Notes: generated by a model from the sequence alone, not told the origin. Positions 10,601 to 23,210 are shown, counted from the first letter of the stretch. The stretch: DNA of 64,000 nucleotides from Pristionchus mayeri (GCA_036245805.1 BTRK01000003.1:12130464-12194463); one strand, 5' to 3'. A program made the numbers and translations.

Positions 10601-13600
10601 AAAAACGGCCCGCGGCCCGATAGAGATTTCTGCTCGAAGTGAAAATGACGGCCCGCGGCCCGATACATATTTCTGATTGGAGTGGAAATGACCGCCCGCG
10701 GTCCGATAGAGATTTCTCATCGAAGTATAAAAAAAGTCCCACGGCCCGATAGATATTTCTGATTGGAGTGGAAATGACGGCCCGCGGCCCGATACATATT
10801 TCTGATTGGAGTGGAAATGACGGCCCGCGGCCCGATATAGACTTCTCATCGAAGTATAAAAAACGGCCCGCGGTCCGATAGAGATTTCTCATCGAAGTAT
10901 AAAAAACGGCCCGCGGCCCGATAGAGATTTCTGCTCGAAGTGAAAATGACGGCCCGCGGCCCGATACATATTTCTGATTGGAGTGGAAATGACGGCCCGC
11001 GGCCCGATATAGACTTCTCATCGAAGTATAAAAAACGGCCCGCGGCCCGATAGAGATTTCTGCTCGAAGTGAAAATGACGGCCCGCGGCCCGATACATAT
11101 TTCTGATTGGAGTGGAAATGACCGCCCGCGGCCCGATATAGACTTCTCATCGAAGTATAAAAAACGGCCCGCGGCCCGATATAGACTTCTCATCGAAGTA
11201 TAAAAAACGGCCCGCGGCCCGATATAGACTTCTCATCGAAGTATAAAAAACGGCCCGCGGTCCGATAGAGATTTCTCATCGAAGTATAAAAAACGGCCCG
11301 CGGCCCGATAGAGATTTCTGCTCGAAGTGAAAATGACGGCCCGCGGCCCGATACATATTTCTGATTGGAGTGGAAATGACGGCCCGCGGCCCGATATAGA
11401 CTTCTCATCGAAGTATAAAAAACGGCCCGCGGCCCGATAGAGATTTCTGCTCGAAGTGAAAATGACGGCCCGCGGCCCGATACATATTTCTGATTGGAGT
11501 GGAAATGACCGCCCGCGGCCCGATATAGACTTCTCATCGAAGTATAAAAAACGGCCCGCGGCCTGATAGAGATTTCTGCTTGAAGTGAAAATGACGGCCC
11601 GCGGCCCGATATAGACTTCTCATCGAAGTATAAAAAACGGCCCGCGGTCCGATAGAGATTTCTCATCGAAGTATAAAAAACGGCCCGCGGCCCGATAGAG
11701 ATTTCTGCTCGAAGTGAAAATGACGGCCCGCGGCCCGATACATATTTCTGATTGGAGTGGAAATGACGGCCCGCGGCCCGATATAGACTTCTCATCGAAG
11801 TATAAAAAACGGCCCGCGGTCCGATAGAGATTTCTCATCGAAGTATAAAAAACGGCCCGCGGCCCGATAGAGATTTCTGCTCGAAGTGAAAATGACGGCC
11901 CGCGGCCCGATACATATTTCTGATTGGAGTGGAAATGACGGCCCGCGGCCCGATATAGACTTCTCATCGAAGTATAAAAAACGGCCCGCGGCCCGATAGA
12001 GATTTCTGCTCGAAGTGAAAATGACGGCCCGCGGCCCGATACATATTTCTGATTGGAGTGGAAATGACCGCCCGCGGCCCGATATAGACTTCTCATCGAA
12101 GTATAAAAAACGGCCCGCGGTCCGATAGAGATTTCTCATCGAAGTATAAAAAACGGCCCGCGGCCCGATAGAGATTTCTGCTCGAAGTGAAAATGACGGC
12201 CCGCGGCCCGATACATATTTCTGATTGGAGTGGAAATGACGGCCCGCGGCCCGATATAGACTTCTCATCGAAGTATAAAAAACGGCCCGCGGCCCGATAG
12301 AGATTTCTGCTCGAAGTGAAAATGACGGCCCGCGGCCCGATACATATTTCTGATTGGAGTGGAAATGACCGCCCGCGGTCCGATAGAGATTTCTCATCGA
12401 AGTATAAAAAAAGTCCCACGGCCCGATAGATATTTCTGATTGGAGTGGAAATGACGGCCCGCGGCCCGATACATATTTCTGATTGGAGTGGAAATGACGG
12501 CCCGCGGCCCGATATAGACTTCTCATCGAAGTATAAAAAACGGCCCGCGGTCCGATAGAGATTTCTCATCGAAGTATAAAAAACGGCCCGCGGCCCGATA
12601 GAGATTTCTGCTCGAAGTGAAAATGACGGCCCGCGGCCCGATACATATTTCTGATTGGAGTGGAAATGACGGCCCGCGGCCCGATATAGACTTCTCATCG
12701 AAGTATAAAAAACGGCCCGCGGCCCGATAGAGATTTCTGCTCGAAGTGAAAATGACGGCCCGCGGCCCGATACATATTTCTGATTGGAGTGGAAATGACC
12801 GCCCGCGGCCCGATATAGACTTCTCATCGAAGTATAAAAAACGGCCCGCGGCCCGATATAGACTTCTCATCGAAGTATAAAAAACGGCCCGCGGCCCGAT
12901 ATAGACTTCTCATCGAAGTATAAAAAACGGCCCGCGGTCCGATAGAGATTTCTCATCGAAGTATAAAAAACGGCCCGCGGCCCGATAGAGATTTCTGCTC
13001 GAAGTGAAAATGACGGCCCGCGGCCCGATACATATTTCTGATTGGAGTGGAAATGACGGCCCGCGGCCCGATATAGACTTCTCATCGAAGTATAAAAAAC
13101 GGCCCGCGGCCCGATAGAGATTTCTGCTCGAAGTGAAAATGACGGCCCGCGGCCCGATACATATTTCTGATTGGAGTGGAAATGACCGCCCGCGGCCCGA
13201 TATAGACTTCTCATCGAAGTATAAAAAACGGCCCGCGGCCTGATAGAGATTTCTGCTTGAAGTGAAAATGACGGCCCGCGGCCCGATATAGACTTCTCAT
13301 CGAAGTATAAAAAACGGCCCGCGGCCTGATAGAGATTTCTGCTTGTAGTGAAAATGACGGCCCGCGGCCCGATATAGACTTCTCATCGAAGTATAAAAAA
13401 CGGCCGCGGCCTGATAGAGATTTCTGCTCGAAGTGAAAATGACGGCCCGCGGCTCGATACATATTTCTAATTGGAGTGGAATTGACGGCCCGCGGCCCGA
13501 TATATACTTCTCATCGAAGTATAAAAAACGGCCCGCGGCCCGATATAGACTTCTCATCTAAGTATAAAAAAAGTCCCACGGCCCGATAGATATTTCTGAT

Positions 13601-15520
13601 TGGAGTGGAAATGACGGCCCGCGGCCCGATATAGACTTCTCATCGAAGTATAAAAAACGGCCCGCGGTCCGATAGAGATTTCTCATCGAAGTATAAAAAA
13701 CGGCCCGCGGCCCGATAGAGATTTCTGCTCGAAGTGAAAATGACGGCCCGCGGCCCGATACATATTTCTGATTGGAGTGGAAATGACGGCCCGCGGCCCG
13801 ATATAGACTTCTCATCGAAGTATAAAAAACGGCCCGCGGCCCGATAGAGATTTCTGCTCGAAGTGAAAATGACGGCCCGCGGCCCGATACATATTTCTGA
13901 TTGGAGTGGAAATGACCGCCCGCGGCCCGATATAGACTTCTCATCGAAGTATAAAAAACGGCCCGCGGTCCGATAGAGATTTCTCATCGAAGTATAAAAA
14001 ACGGCCCGCGGCCCGATAGAGATTTCTGCTCGAAGTGAAAATGACGGCCCGCGGCCCGATACATATTTCTGATTGGAGTGGAAATGACGGCCCGCGGCCC
14101 GATATAGACTTCTCATCGAAGTATAAAAAACGGCCCGCGGCCCGATAGAGATTTCTGCTCGAAGTGAAAATGACGGCCCGCGGCCCGATACATATTTCTG
14201 ATTGGAGTGGAAATGACCGCCCGCGGTCCGATAGAGATTTCTCATCGAAGTATAAAAAAAGTCCCACGGCCCGATAGATATTTCTGATTGGAGTGGAAAT
14301 GACGGCCCGCGGCCCGATACATATTTCTGATTGGAGTGGAAATGACGGCCCGCGGCCCGATATAGACTTCTCATCGAAGTATAAAAAACGGCCCGCGGTC
14401 CGATAGAGATTTCTCATCGAAGTATAAAAAACGGCCCGCGGCCCGATAGAGATTTCTGCTCGAAGTGAAAATGACGGCCCGCGGCCCGATACATATTTCT
14501 GATTGGAGTGGAAATGACGGCCCGCGGCCCGATATAGACTTCTCATCGAAGTATAAAAAACGGCCCGCGGCCCGATAGAGATTTCTGCTCGAAGTGAAAA
14601 TGACGGCCCGCGGCCCGATACATATTTCTGATTGGAGTGGAAATGACCGCCCGCGGCCCGATATAGACTTCTCATCGAAGTATAAAAAACGGCCCGCGGC
14701 CCGATATAGACTTCTCATCGAAGTATAAAAAACGGCCCGCGGCCCGATATAGACTTCTCATCGAAGTATAAAAAACGGCCCGCGGTCCGATAGAGATTTC
14801 TCATCGAAGTATAAAAAACGGCCCGCGGCCCGATAGAGATTTCTGCTCGAAGTGAAAATGACGGCCCGCGGCCCGATACATATTTCTGATTGGAGTGGAA
14901 ATGACGGCCCGCGGCCCGATATAGACTTCTCATCGAAGTATAAAAAACGGCCCGCGGCCCGATAGAGATTTCTGCTCGAAGTGAAAATGACGGCCCGCGG
15001 CCCGATACATATTTCTGATTGGAGTGGAAATGACCGCCCGCGGCCCGATATAGACTTCTCATCGAAGTATAAAAAACGGCCCGCGGCCTGATAGAGATTT
15101 CTGCTTGAAGTGAAAATGACGGCCCGCGGCCCGATATAGACTTCTCATCGAAGTATAAAAAACGGCCCGCGGCCTGATAGAGATTTCTGCTTGTAGTGAA
15201 AATGACGGCCCGCGGCCCGATATAGACTTCTCATCGAAGTATAAAAAACGGCCGCGGCCTGATAGAGATTTCTGCTCGAAGTGAAAATGACGGCCCGCGG
15301 CTCGATACATATTTCTAATTGGAGTGGAATTGACGGCCCGCGGCCCGATATATACTTCTCATCGAAGTATAAAAAACGGCCCGCGGCCCGATATAGACTT
15401 CTCATCGAAGTATAAAAAACGGCCCGCTGCCTGATAGAGATTTCTGCTCGAAGTGAAAATGACGGTCCGCGGCCCGATATAGACTTCTCATCGGAGTATA
15501 AAAAACGGCCCGCGGCCCGA
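7655..15520. repeat. 43-bp GC-rich satellite with higher-order structure
   Basis: About 183 head-to-tail monomers of 43 bp. Each carries a GC-rich core containing CCCGCGGCCC (with a SacII site) followed by an AT-rich half. Several monomer types alternate, named by the first bases after the core: GATATAGACTTCTCATCGAA, GATAGAGATTTCTGCTCGAA, GATACATATTTCTGATTGGA and GATAGATATTTCTGATTGGA; some monomers carry a shortened CGGCCGCGGCC core. They form larger duplicated blocks: matching segments recur at an offset of 686 bp (8313/8999), 1677 bp (10115/11792) and 1848 bp (11792/13640). Because three monomers make 129 bp, all frames of the minus strand stay open for long distances, giving apparent ORFs that I regard as by-products. 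Monomers at both edges are imperfect. Confidence 0.97.
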
Positions 15521-15654
15521 GACAATATTAGTTCAAGTCAAACCATTATCATGTTATTCCAGTTGACATGGGCCAAGCAATAAGAGGCGAAAAATGCAAT
15601 GTTGAACAGTGAGTTGAAAAAAAAATATAGACTCTTGTTCGAAATGTTATTGTT

Positions 15655-16075
15655 TCAATGATGGGGTTCGTTTCGGATTCGATGACATAGTCAATTAGCC
15701 TCCCATGTCCTACATTGACTAGGGCTTCTCCAGCGGTTACAACTCATATGAGTATCGCGTTGGACCACATATTTCCACCGATGATAATGTACGAACCGGT
15801 GTCATTGTCCAGATACATAACGTAGTACCGGGGCTTGTTCTCGAATATTCCGAAGCAACGGTAGTCGCCGTATTCGATACGTTCAGTTAGACGAATGGCA
15901 GGAAATTTGTTTTGATTGTTATTGACATTCTCAGTCGTTGTTGTACCCTTGTATCCACCGATGTAAGCCAGAAGTGCTCCAATCAGAGAAGGATTGAAGT
16001 CAATGAAGAGAGAGCAAGTGATCTCGCCTTCCTCGAATTTAATTCGCATATGAATTTTGCAAAATCTGAACTTTG
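15655..16075 (-). pseudogene. Orphan last exon of the BTB family
   Basis: A single exon matching the C-terminal domain of the local BTB family: IKFEEGEITCSLFIDFNPSL, then PAIRLTERIEY, PRYYVMYLD and, after a TGA at 15744-15746, VVTAGEALVNVGHGR. In intact relatives the stop position is a glycine-type residue in LIG(V/I)V. None of the nine upstream exons is present; the sequence just 5' is the 3' end of the next family copy (16198). It looks like a stray duplicated exon with a nonsense change. Confidence 0.8.
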
Positions 16076-16197
16076 CAGAAAGGGACATGGGAGGTATTTT
16101 GAGCGAATATCAGTCAATCTTAGAATAGTGGGACAATTTTTTTAGTGGGACAAATACAATTCGGAATTGATGCGAAACAAGTTTAACTGCACATCTT

Positions 16198-18348
16198 TCA
16201 AAAAAGTGAAGATACGTAATTAAAACGGAAAATTGACAACTTGTTCTTCTTTTCAGGGCTTTGGAATTTACAATTGATTAGTTGGCCACGATATCCAGCA
16301 ACTAGAGCTTCTCCAGCGACCACAACGCCAATCAGTTTCTCATCTGTTATTGAGCACTGAAAACTGCTAATCTTCATGAATGGTCCATTCAACCATTCGC
16401 AATACAAGATGTAGTAACGAGGAGGCGCTATGAATATAGCGCCTCGGAGGGAATCATCAAACTTGAGTTCACGAGACAGCCTAAGCGCTGGAAGCTTGAC
16501 GTTGTTTTCGGTTTCAGTTGATGTCGCTTGTTGGAATTTGCCCAGGAGATCTTCGATTAGAAGAGTATTGAAGTCGTTGAAGACAGAACACACGATGTCG
16601 CCGCGCTCATAGCGAATTCGGAACTGAAAACAATATAACACAATTAAACTTGGTTTTTTAAATGAGTCATCCACATAATTGGTGTATAATACCAATACTC
16701 ACAGTGGGTCGCAGCTTCATTAACGATTGGAGCGCCAGTCTTCGCTGTAATTAATCCATATATGTGGGAATTCATGAAACCATTGATACGTGCAAACACA
16801 ACTAAGCAAGCCTTTACGTTCAATTTAATTCCAATGCATTGTTTAATATTTTGTTATGTCAATATCTCTGTTGATTTTTGAGTGAATTACCTCTTCTACA
16901 ACGGAGGCGAATTCCGGAGTAAATTCGTTAGAATTATTTGTTTGCCAATCTTCGATGCAAGCCGACAAGCAGAATTTCGCAACAAATTCACGCTAAAATT
17001 TAGAAAAATACAAACACAATATTCATTTGAACATACCAAAAATCGTCATTTTTCATGGTTGCAGAAAGTTGTTGAAGGCCTTGAACAACTTCTGAGTCAT
17101 GGTTTACTGTTTTCTGGACGATAGTTTTCGTTCGTAGATAATGATAATGTAAACGTTGAACGAAGTTGAATCGAACACAATGCCCAAGAATCTCAGCTAG
17201 AGTTGACAACCACGTAAGTGTAACTGAAAATCGCTTTGCTTTGGCTGACAATTAAATGAAAATATATGTACATTAGTACACAAATCTCCATCAATAATGA
17301 AAAGGGCATTTTAAAAATATAAAAAATTAATGTTACAAATTTCTAGAATATTTGGATCCAGTAGTCGCGATTCAAAATGTCGATTAATTTACTATTGTTT
17401 AAAAGAAAATATGGACATTTACGTTAGAAGGGATGTTCTAACTCTGTATTATAACGCACCTGTCATACGCCTCAAACGTTCGTTAGGATCTACCCGAAAC
17501 ACTCCACTTCTCACTATGTGTACGATCATTACTGGTTTCACATCCCGCATCTCCACCCATCTCTCTCCGCTCTCCTTGAAGCTTCCGTAGAAAAGCGCAA
17601 GAAAGTACTCGGAGAGTAGAGCGGCAACCTTAGCTATAGTTGAATGTATAATATCACAAAAACGATCACTACTTCAGTAGGAATTGAATAATTACGAGGT
17701 GAAATTTCAGCCGATAAAATTCCTCGCGAACCGCAGTTTTTCGCGAATTCATGAATATCATAATAGTCAGTGTGGAAGACATCACTGAAAATGAGAAAAT
17801 GTAAGACGTGCAATCACGGGAGAAAATAAATTATGATTACAGCGCTTACTCATTCGAAGACGAGACAGTGATTTTTACAGTGTATTGTGGCGTGTGATCA
17901 TGTTTGCAATTTCCTTGACTTATAATAATGTTTCGTTCAATAAAATGCCCCAAGAATGAGCCGATTCTAAGCCTTGCCGTTTTTCTATTCTAATCACAGA
18001 ACTGCAAGTATATGTATTACTATGCTAATTAAGGTGAGATGATAAAATACTTTCATCGTAATTGTTCTAATTTACAGAGAGTTTTCGATCATTGAAAGTT
18101 ACATTGAAAACAGTTGGATGCGATTTTTTGTAGTCTTTGTGAGACGTATTTCGAGCAAATATAAAGCAGAGGTCATCTAAGCAATTGACAAGCCGAGATT
18201 GTTCAATAACGCTGAAATTTGTATTTATCGTGCATAAATTCGAACTGCAAACTGACAACTTCTCCTCATCATAGAACAAGTCGATGTGCACAGTCTGATG
18301 ATTACTAAGCGTGATCGTATGGACAGATGTTGGCTCACTCATCTCCTC
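16198..18348 (-). pseudogene. BTB-family gene copy with nonsense and frame damage
   Basis: Nine exons align with the intact gene at 47628-49693: 18348-18260, 18211-18076, 18001-17850, 17784-17673, 17628-17460 (BTB core, YFLALFYGSFKESGERWVEM), 17244-17037, about 16996-16890, about 16748-16713 and 16623-16198 (C-terminal domain, RIRYERGDIVCSVFNDFN). Exon lengths match closely; exon 4 is 152 bp in both. Defects: a TAG at 17990-17992 where the intact gene has TGG, and a one-base phase mismatch at the 3' end of the exon ending at 17037. The last exon is open and longer at its C terminus than its relatives. BTB proteins usually bring substrates to CUL3 ubiquitin ligases; this copy is probably not functional, though a readthrough or alternative donor cannot be excluded. 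Confidence 0.8.
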
Positions 18349-18514
18349 CTGAAATTATGCATTTACAGAGTGCAATTTACTACGGAAAATAACACATAAC
18401 AATGCAATCCATTTACACATTATTGATCAACAAGGAGAAACAAATGACGTCGTGACCCGAGAGCATTCATCACTGAAATTTGTTTAATTGGCCTCTCGTC
18501 ACCAGATCGGGTAA

Positions 18515-18545
18515 GTGACAGGCGTCCACCCCGTGGGGGCGTTCC
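18515..18545 (-). promoter_or_regulatory. BTB-family conserved upstream box
   Basis: Minus-strand CACGGGGTGGACGCCTGTCA about 170 bp upstream of the first recognised exon of the 18.3-kb BTB copy. The same box (consensus GGGTGGACGCTCGTCACTT) lies before the other family members at 23293-23320 and 32685-32710 on the minus strand and 37864-37889 and 47519-47546 on the plus strand. A damaged form is at 18997-19020. Confidence 0.6.
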
Positions 18546-18853
18546 AGCAATTACTACTGACACTGCAATAATTGAAAGCAGTTGGCATATAAAGCGAAGA
18601 AATGTGCCTCAGAATAGTTGGACGACATATTTATCGAGAATACAGTGATTACTCAAAAATTTAATATTTTAAGCAAACATATTAGTTCGCTGATACAACA
18701 ATAGAGTTTATATTGTACAAATCATAATTAATATTTTTAAAATATAACTGTCTTGGAGTTAAACATTATAATTATAATTCAGATAATATGTATAAAAACG
18801 AAATAACCATACTCGTATTTTATAAGCAATGAAACAAGTTCTTGTTTTAAAGA

Positions 18854-18994
18854 TTAATTCTCGGGCTTATTCTCGATGATATGACCAAAACACATTCCGC
18901 GATTCCCATCGACCAATGCTTCTCCCGACGATGCAACGCCTATGAGTTGTGCGGCGCTCCATAATTGACTGCAGATTACAATGAAACGAGACAT
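18854..18994 (-). pseudogene. BTB-family C-terminal fragment fused to the upstream box
   Basis: Encodes only the last part of the family C-terminal domain (FIVICSQLWSAAQLIG and SSGEALVDGNRG), ending in TAA at 18854. Immediately 5' of it (about 18997-19030) is a degraded copy of the BTB upstream box, so this is a recombination joint between the 3' end of one gene and the promoter of another. Confidence 0.7.
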
Positions 18995-19342
18995 GTCGGG
19001 GAAGTGACAGGCGTCCCCCCATGGGGGAAGCGTTCCAGCAAGTGCTACTACAATGCGATACGTGTGCGACAAGCGGTTGTCATTTGAAGCAAATAAATGT
19101 GCGTTAGATGAGTTGGATGACGCATTTGCAGTGATTAATCATGAAATGGCCATGCTTTTCATTGTAGCAACATATAATTAGCCAATAAACATTTAAAAAC
19201 ATTTATAATCGGAAGATATATCCGGAATCTCATTTTAGAAATATAATAAATTGGCCTTAAACAATTAAAACATCAATGCACACCAATTTATAAATAACCA
19301 ATACATGTATTTGAATAATGAGCAAAAATACTTGAAAATTAC

Positions 19343-20130
19343 TTATCTAGGCTTACATTCGATGACATGGCCAACATATCGTCCACGATTTCCATCGACT
19401 AGTTCTTCCCCTGACGTAACAACACCTATGAGTTGGGCGGCGCTCCACAATTGACTACAGATTGCAATGAAACGAGAGTGAACATACATGACATAATAAA
19501 GCGATTTCTGCTCGAAAAGACCAATCCGGGAAGTGGGCTCGAATTATATGGTATCTTTTAGTCGAAGCGTAAGTAATTTGTAGTCATTGTTATTGTTGTT
19601 GGCATTGTCATAATTTGGCCTCGAATCTCTTATTCTACCAGCGTAATTCATTAGCGCGCCGACTAGAGATGGATTGAAGTCACGGAAGAGCGAGCATACG
19701 ATATCTCCATGTTGGAATACAATTCGCAGCTGAAAATGTGCGTGAATTGTGATTACGACAGCTCTCATCGTCCCACGAAGGGAGGTCGCAGAGTGTCCAT
19801 GGAGCATAACGAGACCTAGCGCATTCGAGAGAGGATACAATTCTAAGAACTTCTGTTATTTTCAAATTTGCTAAACGCTCACTGACCCCACTTTGGGCCA
19901 GACCTCCACATAAGCGTATATAAAATATGAAAACAACAGATGTTCTTAGAATTGTATCATCTTTCGAATGCGCTAGGTCTCGTTATGAAACTCCATGAAC
20001 ACTATGCGACGTATCGTTGTCAGCCTATCTTTGAACCAAATGTTTAACATCATTCAATCTAATTAGAATCGTAATAATTACCTTTGGTCGCTTGCTTATT
20101 ATTGATTGAAGTTCTAGCGTTCTCTGAAAA
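19343..20130 (-). pseudogene. BTB-family copy, last two exons only
   Basis: The exon at 19729-19343 encodes the family C-terminal domain (LRIVFQHGDIVCSLFRDFNP, LFEQKSLYYVMYVH, LIGVVTSGEELVDGNRG) but has a TAA at 19544-19546, where the two plus-strand copies at 20.6-21.3 kb read GAA. A small exon at about 20130-20085 (LELQSIISKRPK) corresponds to exon 9 of the intact gene. No BTB core is found upstream. It is interpreted as a truncated, dead copy. Confidence 0.75.
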
Positions 20131-20555
20131 TAATAATATTTTTATCGAAATTACTATTTGGTCATATCACGCTTCTCATGAGAGAATCGAGCTGAGACAG
20201 GGAGTGGAGAGGAAATCGTGAATTGAGTTCGAACCGGTTTTTGTCGTCTTAAGGCATGCCTGACACTCCCCCAAAGTCTCAATGTGCACTTTTCATTTTG
20301 GACTTCACTACACCGGGCATGGACATAGTAGCTCAAATTTCTCAAAAGTGTAGGTAAAGATGCAGCTGATTTTTACAAACATTGTATAGTTTTCCAAGGG
20401 TTATCGAATGAGTAGTATGCACCGAAAATATCACTAGTTTAGTGAGAATTAAGGTCTTTAAACTTTTCCAAATCATTTGAAGTTATTTTACTTCATCAGA
20501 CAATGCGCGCAGACCGTTCTCATTGCCCTCGTCGCCAAGAATGATCGCAATTCGT

Positions 20556-21313
20556 TCAAGTGTTCAGTTGAAAAATAACTTCAAATCTCGTTATTATGGT
20601 CCATGGACACTCTGCGACCTCCCTTCGTGGGACGATGAGAGCTGTCGTAATCACAATTCACGCACATTTTCAGCTGCGAATTGTATTCCAACATGGAGAT
20701 ATCGTATGCTCGCTCTTCCGTGACTTCAATCCATCTCTAGTCGGCGCGCTAATGAATTACGCTGGTAGAATAAGAGATTCGAGGCCAAATTATGACAATG
20801 CCAACAACAATAACAATGACTACAAATTACTTACGCTTCGACTAAAAGATACCATAGAATTCGAGCCCACTTCCCGGATTGGTCTTTTCGAGCAGAAATC
20901 GCTTTAAGAAATTAAAATTTAATAATCCTAATCAAGTGTTCAGTTGAAAAATAACTTCAAATCTCGTTATTATGGTCCATGGACACTCTGCGACCTCCCT
21001 TCGTGGGACGATGAGAGCTGTCGTAATCACAATTCACGCACATTTTCAGCTGCGAATTGTATTCCAACATGGAGATATCGTATGCTCGCTCTTCCGTGAC
21101 TTCAATCCATCTCTAGTCGGCGCGCTAATGAATTACGCTGGTAGAATAAGAGATTCGAGGCCAAATTATGACAATGCCAACAACAATAACAATGACTACA
21201 AATTACTTACGCTTCGACTAAAAGATACCATAGAATTCGAGCCCACTTCCCGGATTGGTCTTTTCGAGCAGAAATCGCTTTAAGAAATTAAAATTTAATA
21301 ATCCTAATTAGCA
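20556..21313 (+). repeat. Two identical 376-bp tandem units carrying a truncated BTB exon
   Basis: Units start near 20556 and 20932 and look identical. Each contains the 5' part of the family's last exon in plus orientation, opposite to the copy at 19.7 kb, from HGHSATSLRGTMRAVVITI to RIGLFEQKSL followed by TAA. Each ends with about 30 bp (TAAGAAATTAAAATTTAATA...) that belongs to the MITE starting at 21284. The tandem duplication therefore happened after the exon fragment had been joined to the MITE. No promoter or upstream exons are visible, so expression is unlikely. Confidence 0.85.
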
Positions 21314-21913
21314 AGGTATTCAAACAGTAAGTCATGAGCCTACGTTTAAATTTTGGGATTTTTATCTTACTTGCCGGCTCCCGTTTGACACAATTTCGGA
21401 TATTTAACCATTTTCCGATTCAAATTGGAACTAGTCTGCGCACAATATCGGAAGACCCCACTTCTGGGGTATTTTCTGAATCCTCATGAGCAATTCTACA
21501 ATTTATATAGACAGATTGTTGATATTCTTCCTAGTATTCAAGAAACAGCTGAAAGGGTGCTAAAATGGCGGATTTTCTCACATTTTTCGAATACTAGGAA
21601 CAATATCAAAAATCTCTCTATAAAAAATGTAGAGCTGCTCATGCGGATTCAGAAAATACCCCAGAAGTGGGGTCTGCCTATTGTGCATAGACTAGTTCCA
21701 GTTTGAAAATCGTCATGTATTGAGTTTCGAAATAGCTGTTTTAAAATGAGCTTCACTAGACGTTTTAATTATCCCACTACATTTTGCTCTGAAACCCTCA
21801 AAGTGGAATGTGCTTCACTGAATTTATTTATTCAGTTAATTAAATTCGATATCGTACAAACGAGAGTGCCAAAATTGCTCTCCGCCGCGAGTTGTCTAAC
21901 ACGACAGGCTGTG
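21284..21913. mobile_element. Partial copy of foldback MITE A (CAGCCTGTC family)
   Basis: Direct repeat of 26326-26957, lacking the left terminal repeat, which is replaced by the exon-fragment tandem array. The core is an inverted repeat around the motif GACCCCACTTCTGGGGTATT. The right end is CAGGCTGTG at about 21905-21913. Apparent ORFs here also occur in every other copy and are not genes. Confidence 0.75.
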
Positions 21914-22194
21914 TATAATAATTTCGCTAGGGATTGTTGAGATTCCACTTTCGTCCTCTTATTTTGGTTCCCATAATCCGCTTGTTCGGGCTTATAATAA
22001 AGGAAAGTAAAAAAGAGAAAAAAGTTGATCGGTTGTTCTGGGCCCATTTTCGAAGAGACCAATAAAATCGCGTTTGTTTAAACAGGCGTTCGTATGGCTT
22101 TAAAAGGCATCGCTCTCTAGGAGATTTCACTCATCTACTCCGACAAAAATTTCACCTTTGAATTTTTCCTATTTTCTTTTCATCAAAATTAATA

Positions 22195-22445
22195 TAAAGA
22201 ATCGCAGCGTCAGATGATTTGTAGTCTGCGTCAGAAGTAACTCAAAGTAATCGAGAAGCGATCCTTCAAGTCTTCAACTAGGAGTTGATCTTCTCAAGAC
22301 GTCTTAAAACCGGAATTATTGATTAACTAGTAGAATTTACGCGCTTTTTTTTAGATTGTAGTAAATTCAAGATGTATTTGTCTTTGTGTGTCTTTGTTTG
22401 TAAGAATTATCGAATGAACAGCCGCTGCGTCGATTTCCCCATTCT
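22195..22445 (-). pseudogene. BTB-family N-terminal fragment (outer copy)
   Basis: The minus strand encodes the degraded first coding domain of the BTB family (VHSIILTNKDTQRQIHLEF) followed by a stop and a frame-broken match to exon 3. The region 21284-22645 is a direct duplicate of 26326-27540 inside the left palindrome arm, and a degraded BTB upstream box lies at about 22570-22605. No later exons follow. Confidence 0.65.
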
Positions 22446-22845
22446 GAAAAAAAATCATTTAACAATGAAATACACGAATATTTCGTAACTTTCTCGTTTC
22501 TACCGCTCATTGGAAATGTCCAAGCAAAAGATAAAAGGAAAAGAAGGAAACGCAGATCACGAACGAAATCCTCTCGAAATGAGCGTCCACTCTCTGGGTA
22601 TGCTTCCACTGGACTGAGCCTTACGACAGCAATTGACATATAGGTTCCGAGCAGAGCTTGCGAGCCTCTGGCTTCTGTAGTCCAGTGCACCTGAAATGAT
22701 TATCATAAATTTCCTGAAATTATGACCTTATACTTGTAAAAAATATGAGTCGAATGATGTGTATGATTTGATTTAAATGACATCGAACAACTGTGTAAGA
22801 CCTCCATTGTTTGAAATGAAAATGATGATAAACAAGTATACTCAC

Positions 22846-23210
22846 AACAATGTTATTATCATCAAAAGTAATATAACAAATCGTTGGGTCAGATGATTTG
22901 TAGTCTGGGTCGGAAGTAACTCGGCTAAACGTGAAGCGCAGATCATTCAGGTCTTCAACTAGGTGTTAATCCCTCTCGAGAATTCTTAACACCGTAATTA
23001 TTGAATAACTGCTAGAATTTACGCACATTTTATTTTGATTGTAGTAAAATTCAAGCTGTACGGTCTCCTTATTCGCTAGAATGATCGAATGCACATCCGC
23101 AGCCTCACCTTTCGAATTCTGAAACATTTGTATATTCAAATAAGAATTGACTAATAGTGCTCAATGATACTCGAAAATAATACCTCTTGGCTAACACCCA
23201 TTGAAGACAT
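22846..23210 (-). pseudogene. BTB-3 left-arm copy, first three exons only
   Basis: Mirror of the first three exons of the intact gene: exon 1 at 23210-23184, exon 2 at 23118-23027, exon 3 at 22984-22846. It lacks everything after intron 3, because the palindrome ends 31 bp further on. Exon 3 also carries a TAA where the right arm has CAA (GGGATTAACAC versus GGGATCAACAC), so the copy is dead twice over. The BTB upstream box is intact at 23293-23320. Confidence 0.88.

Noticed and set aside
7655..15520. CRISPR-like regular repeats
   Set aside because: Monomers are contiguous with no unique spacers, and the genome is eukaryotic.
7519..15525. Dozens of overlapping minus-strand ORFs of 80-244 codons
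   Set aside because: They are the 43-bp satellite read in successive frames; no leader, splice context or unique sequence.
21425..21940. ORFs present at 21.4, 26.5 and 44.0 kb that look conserved
   Set aside because: They fall inside MITE A copies; conservation is that of the element, and the frames cross its inverted repeats.
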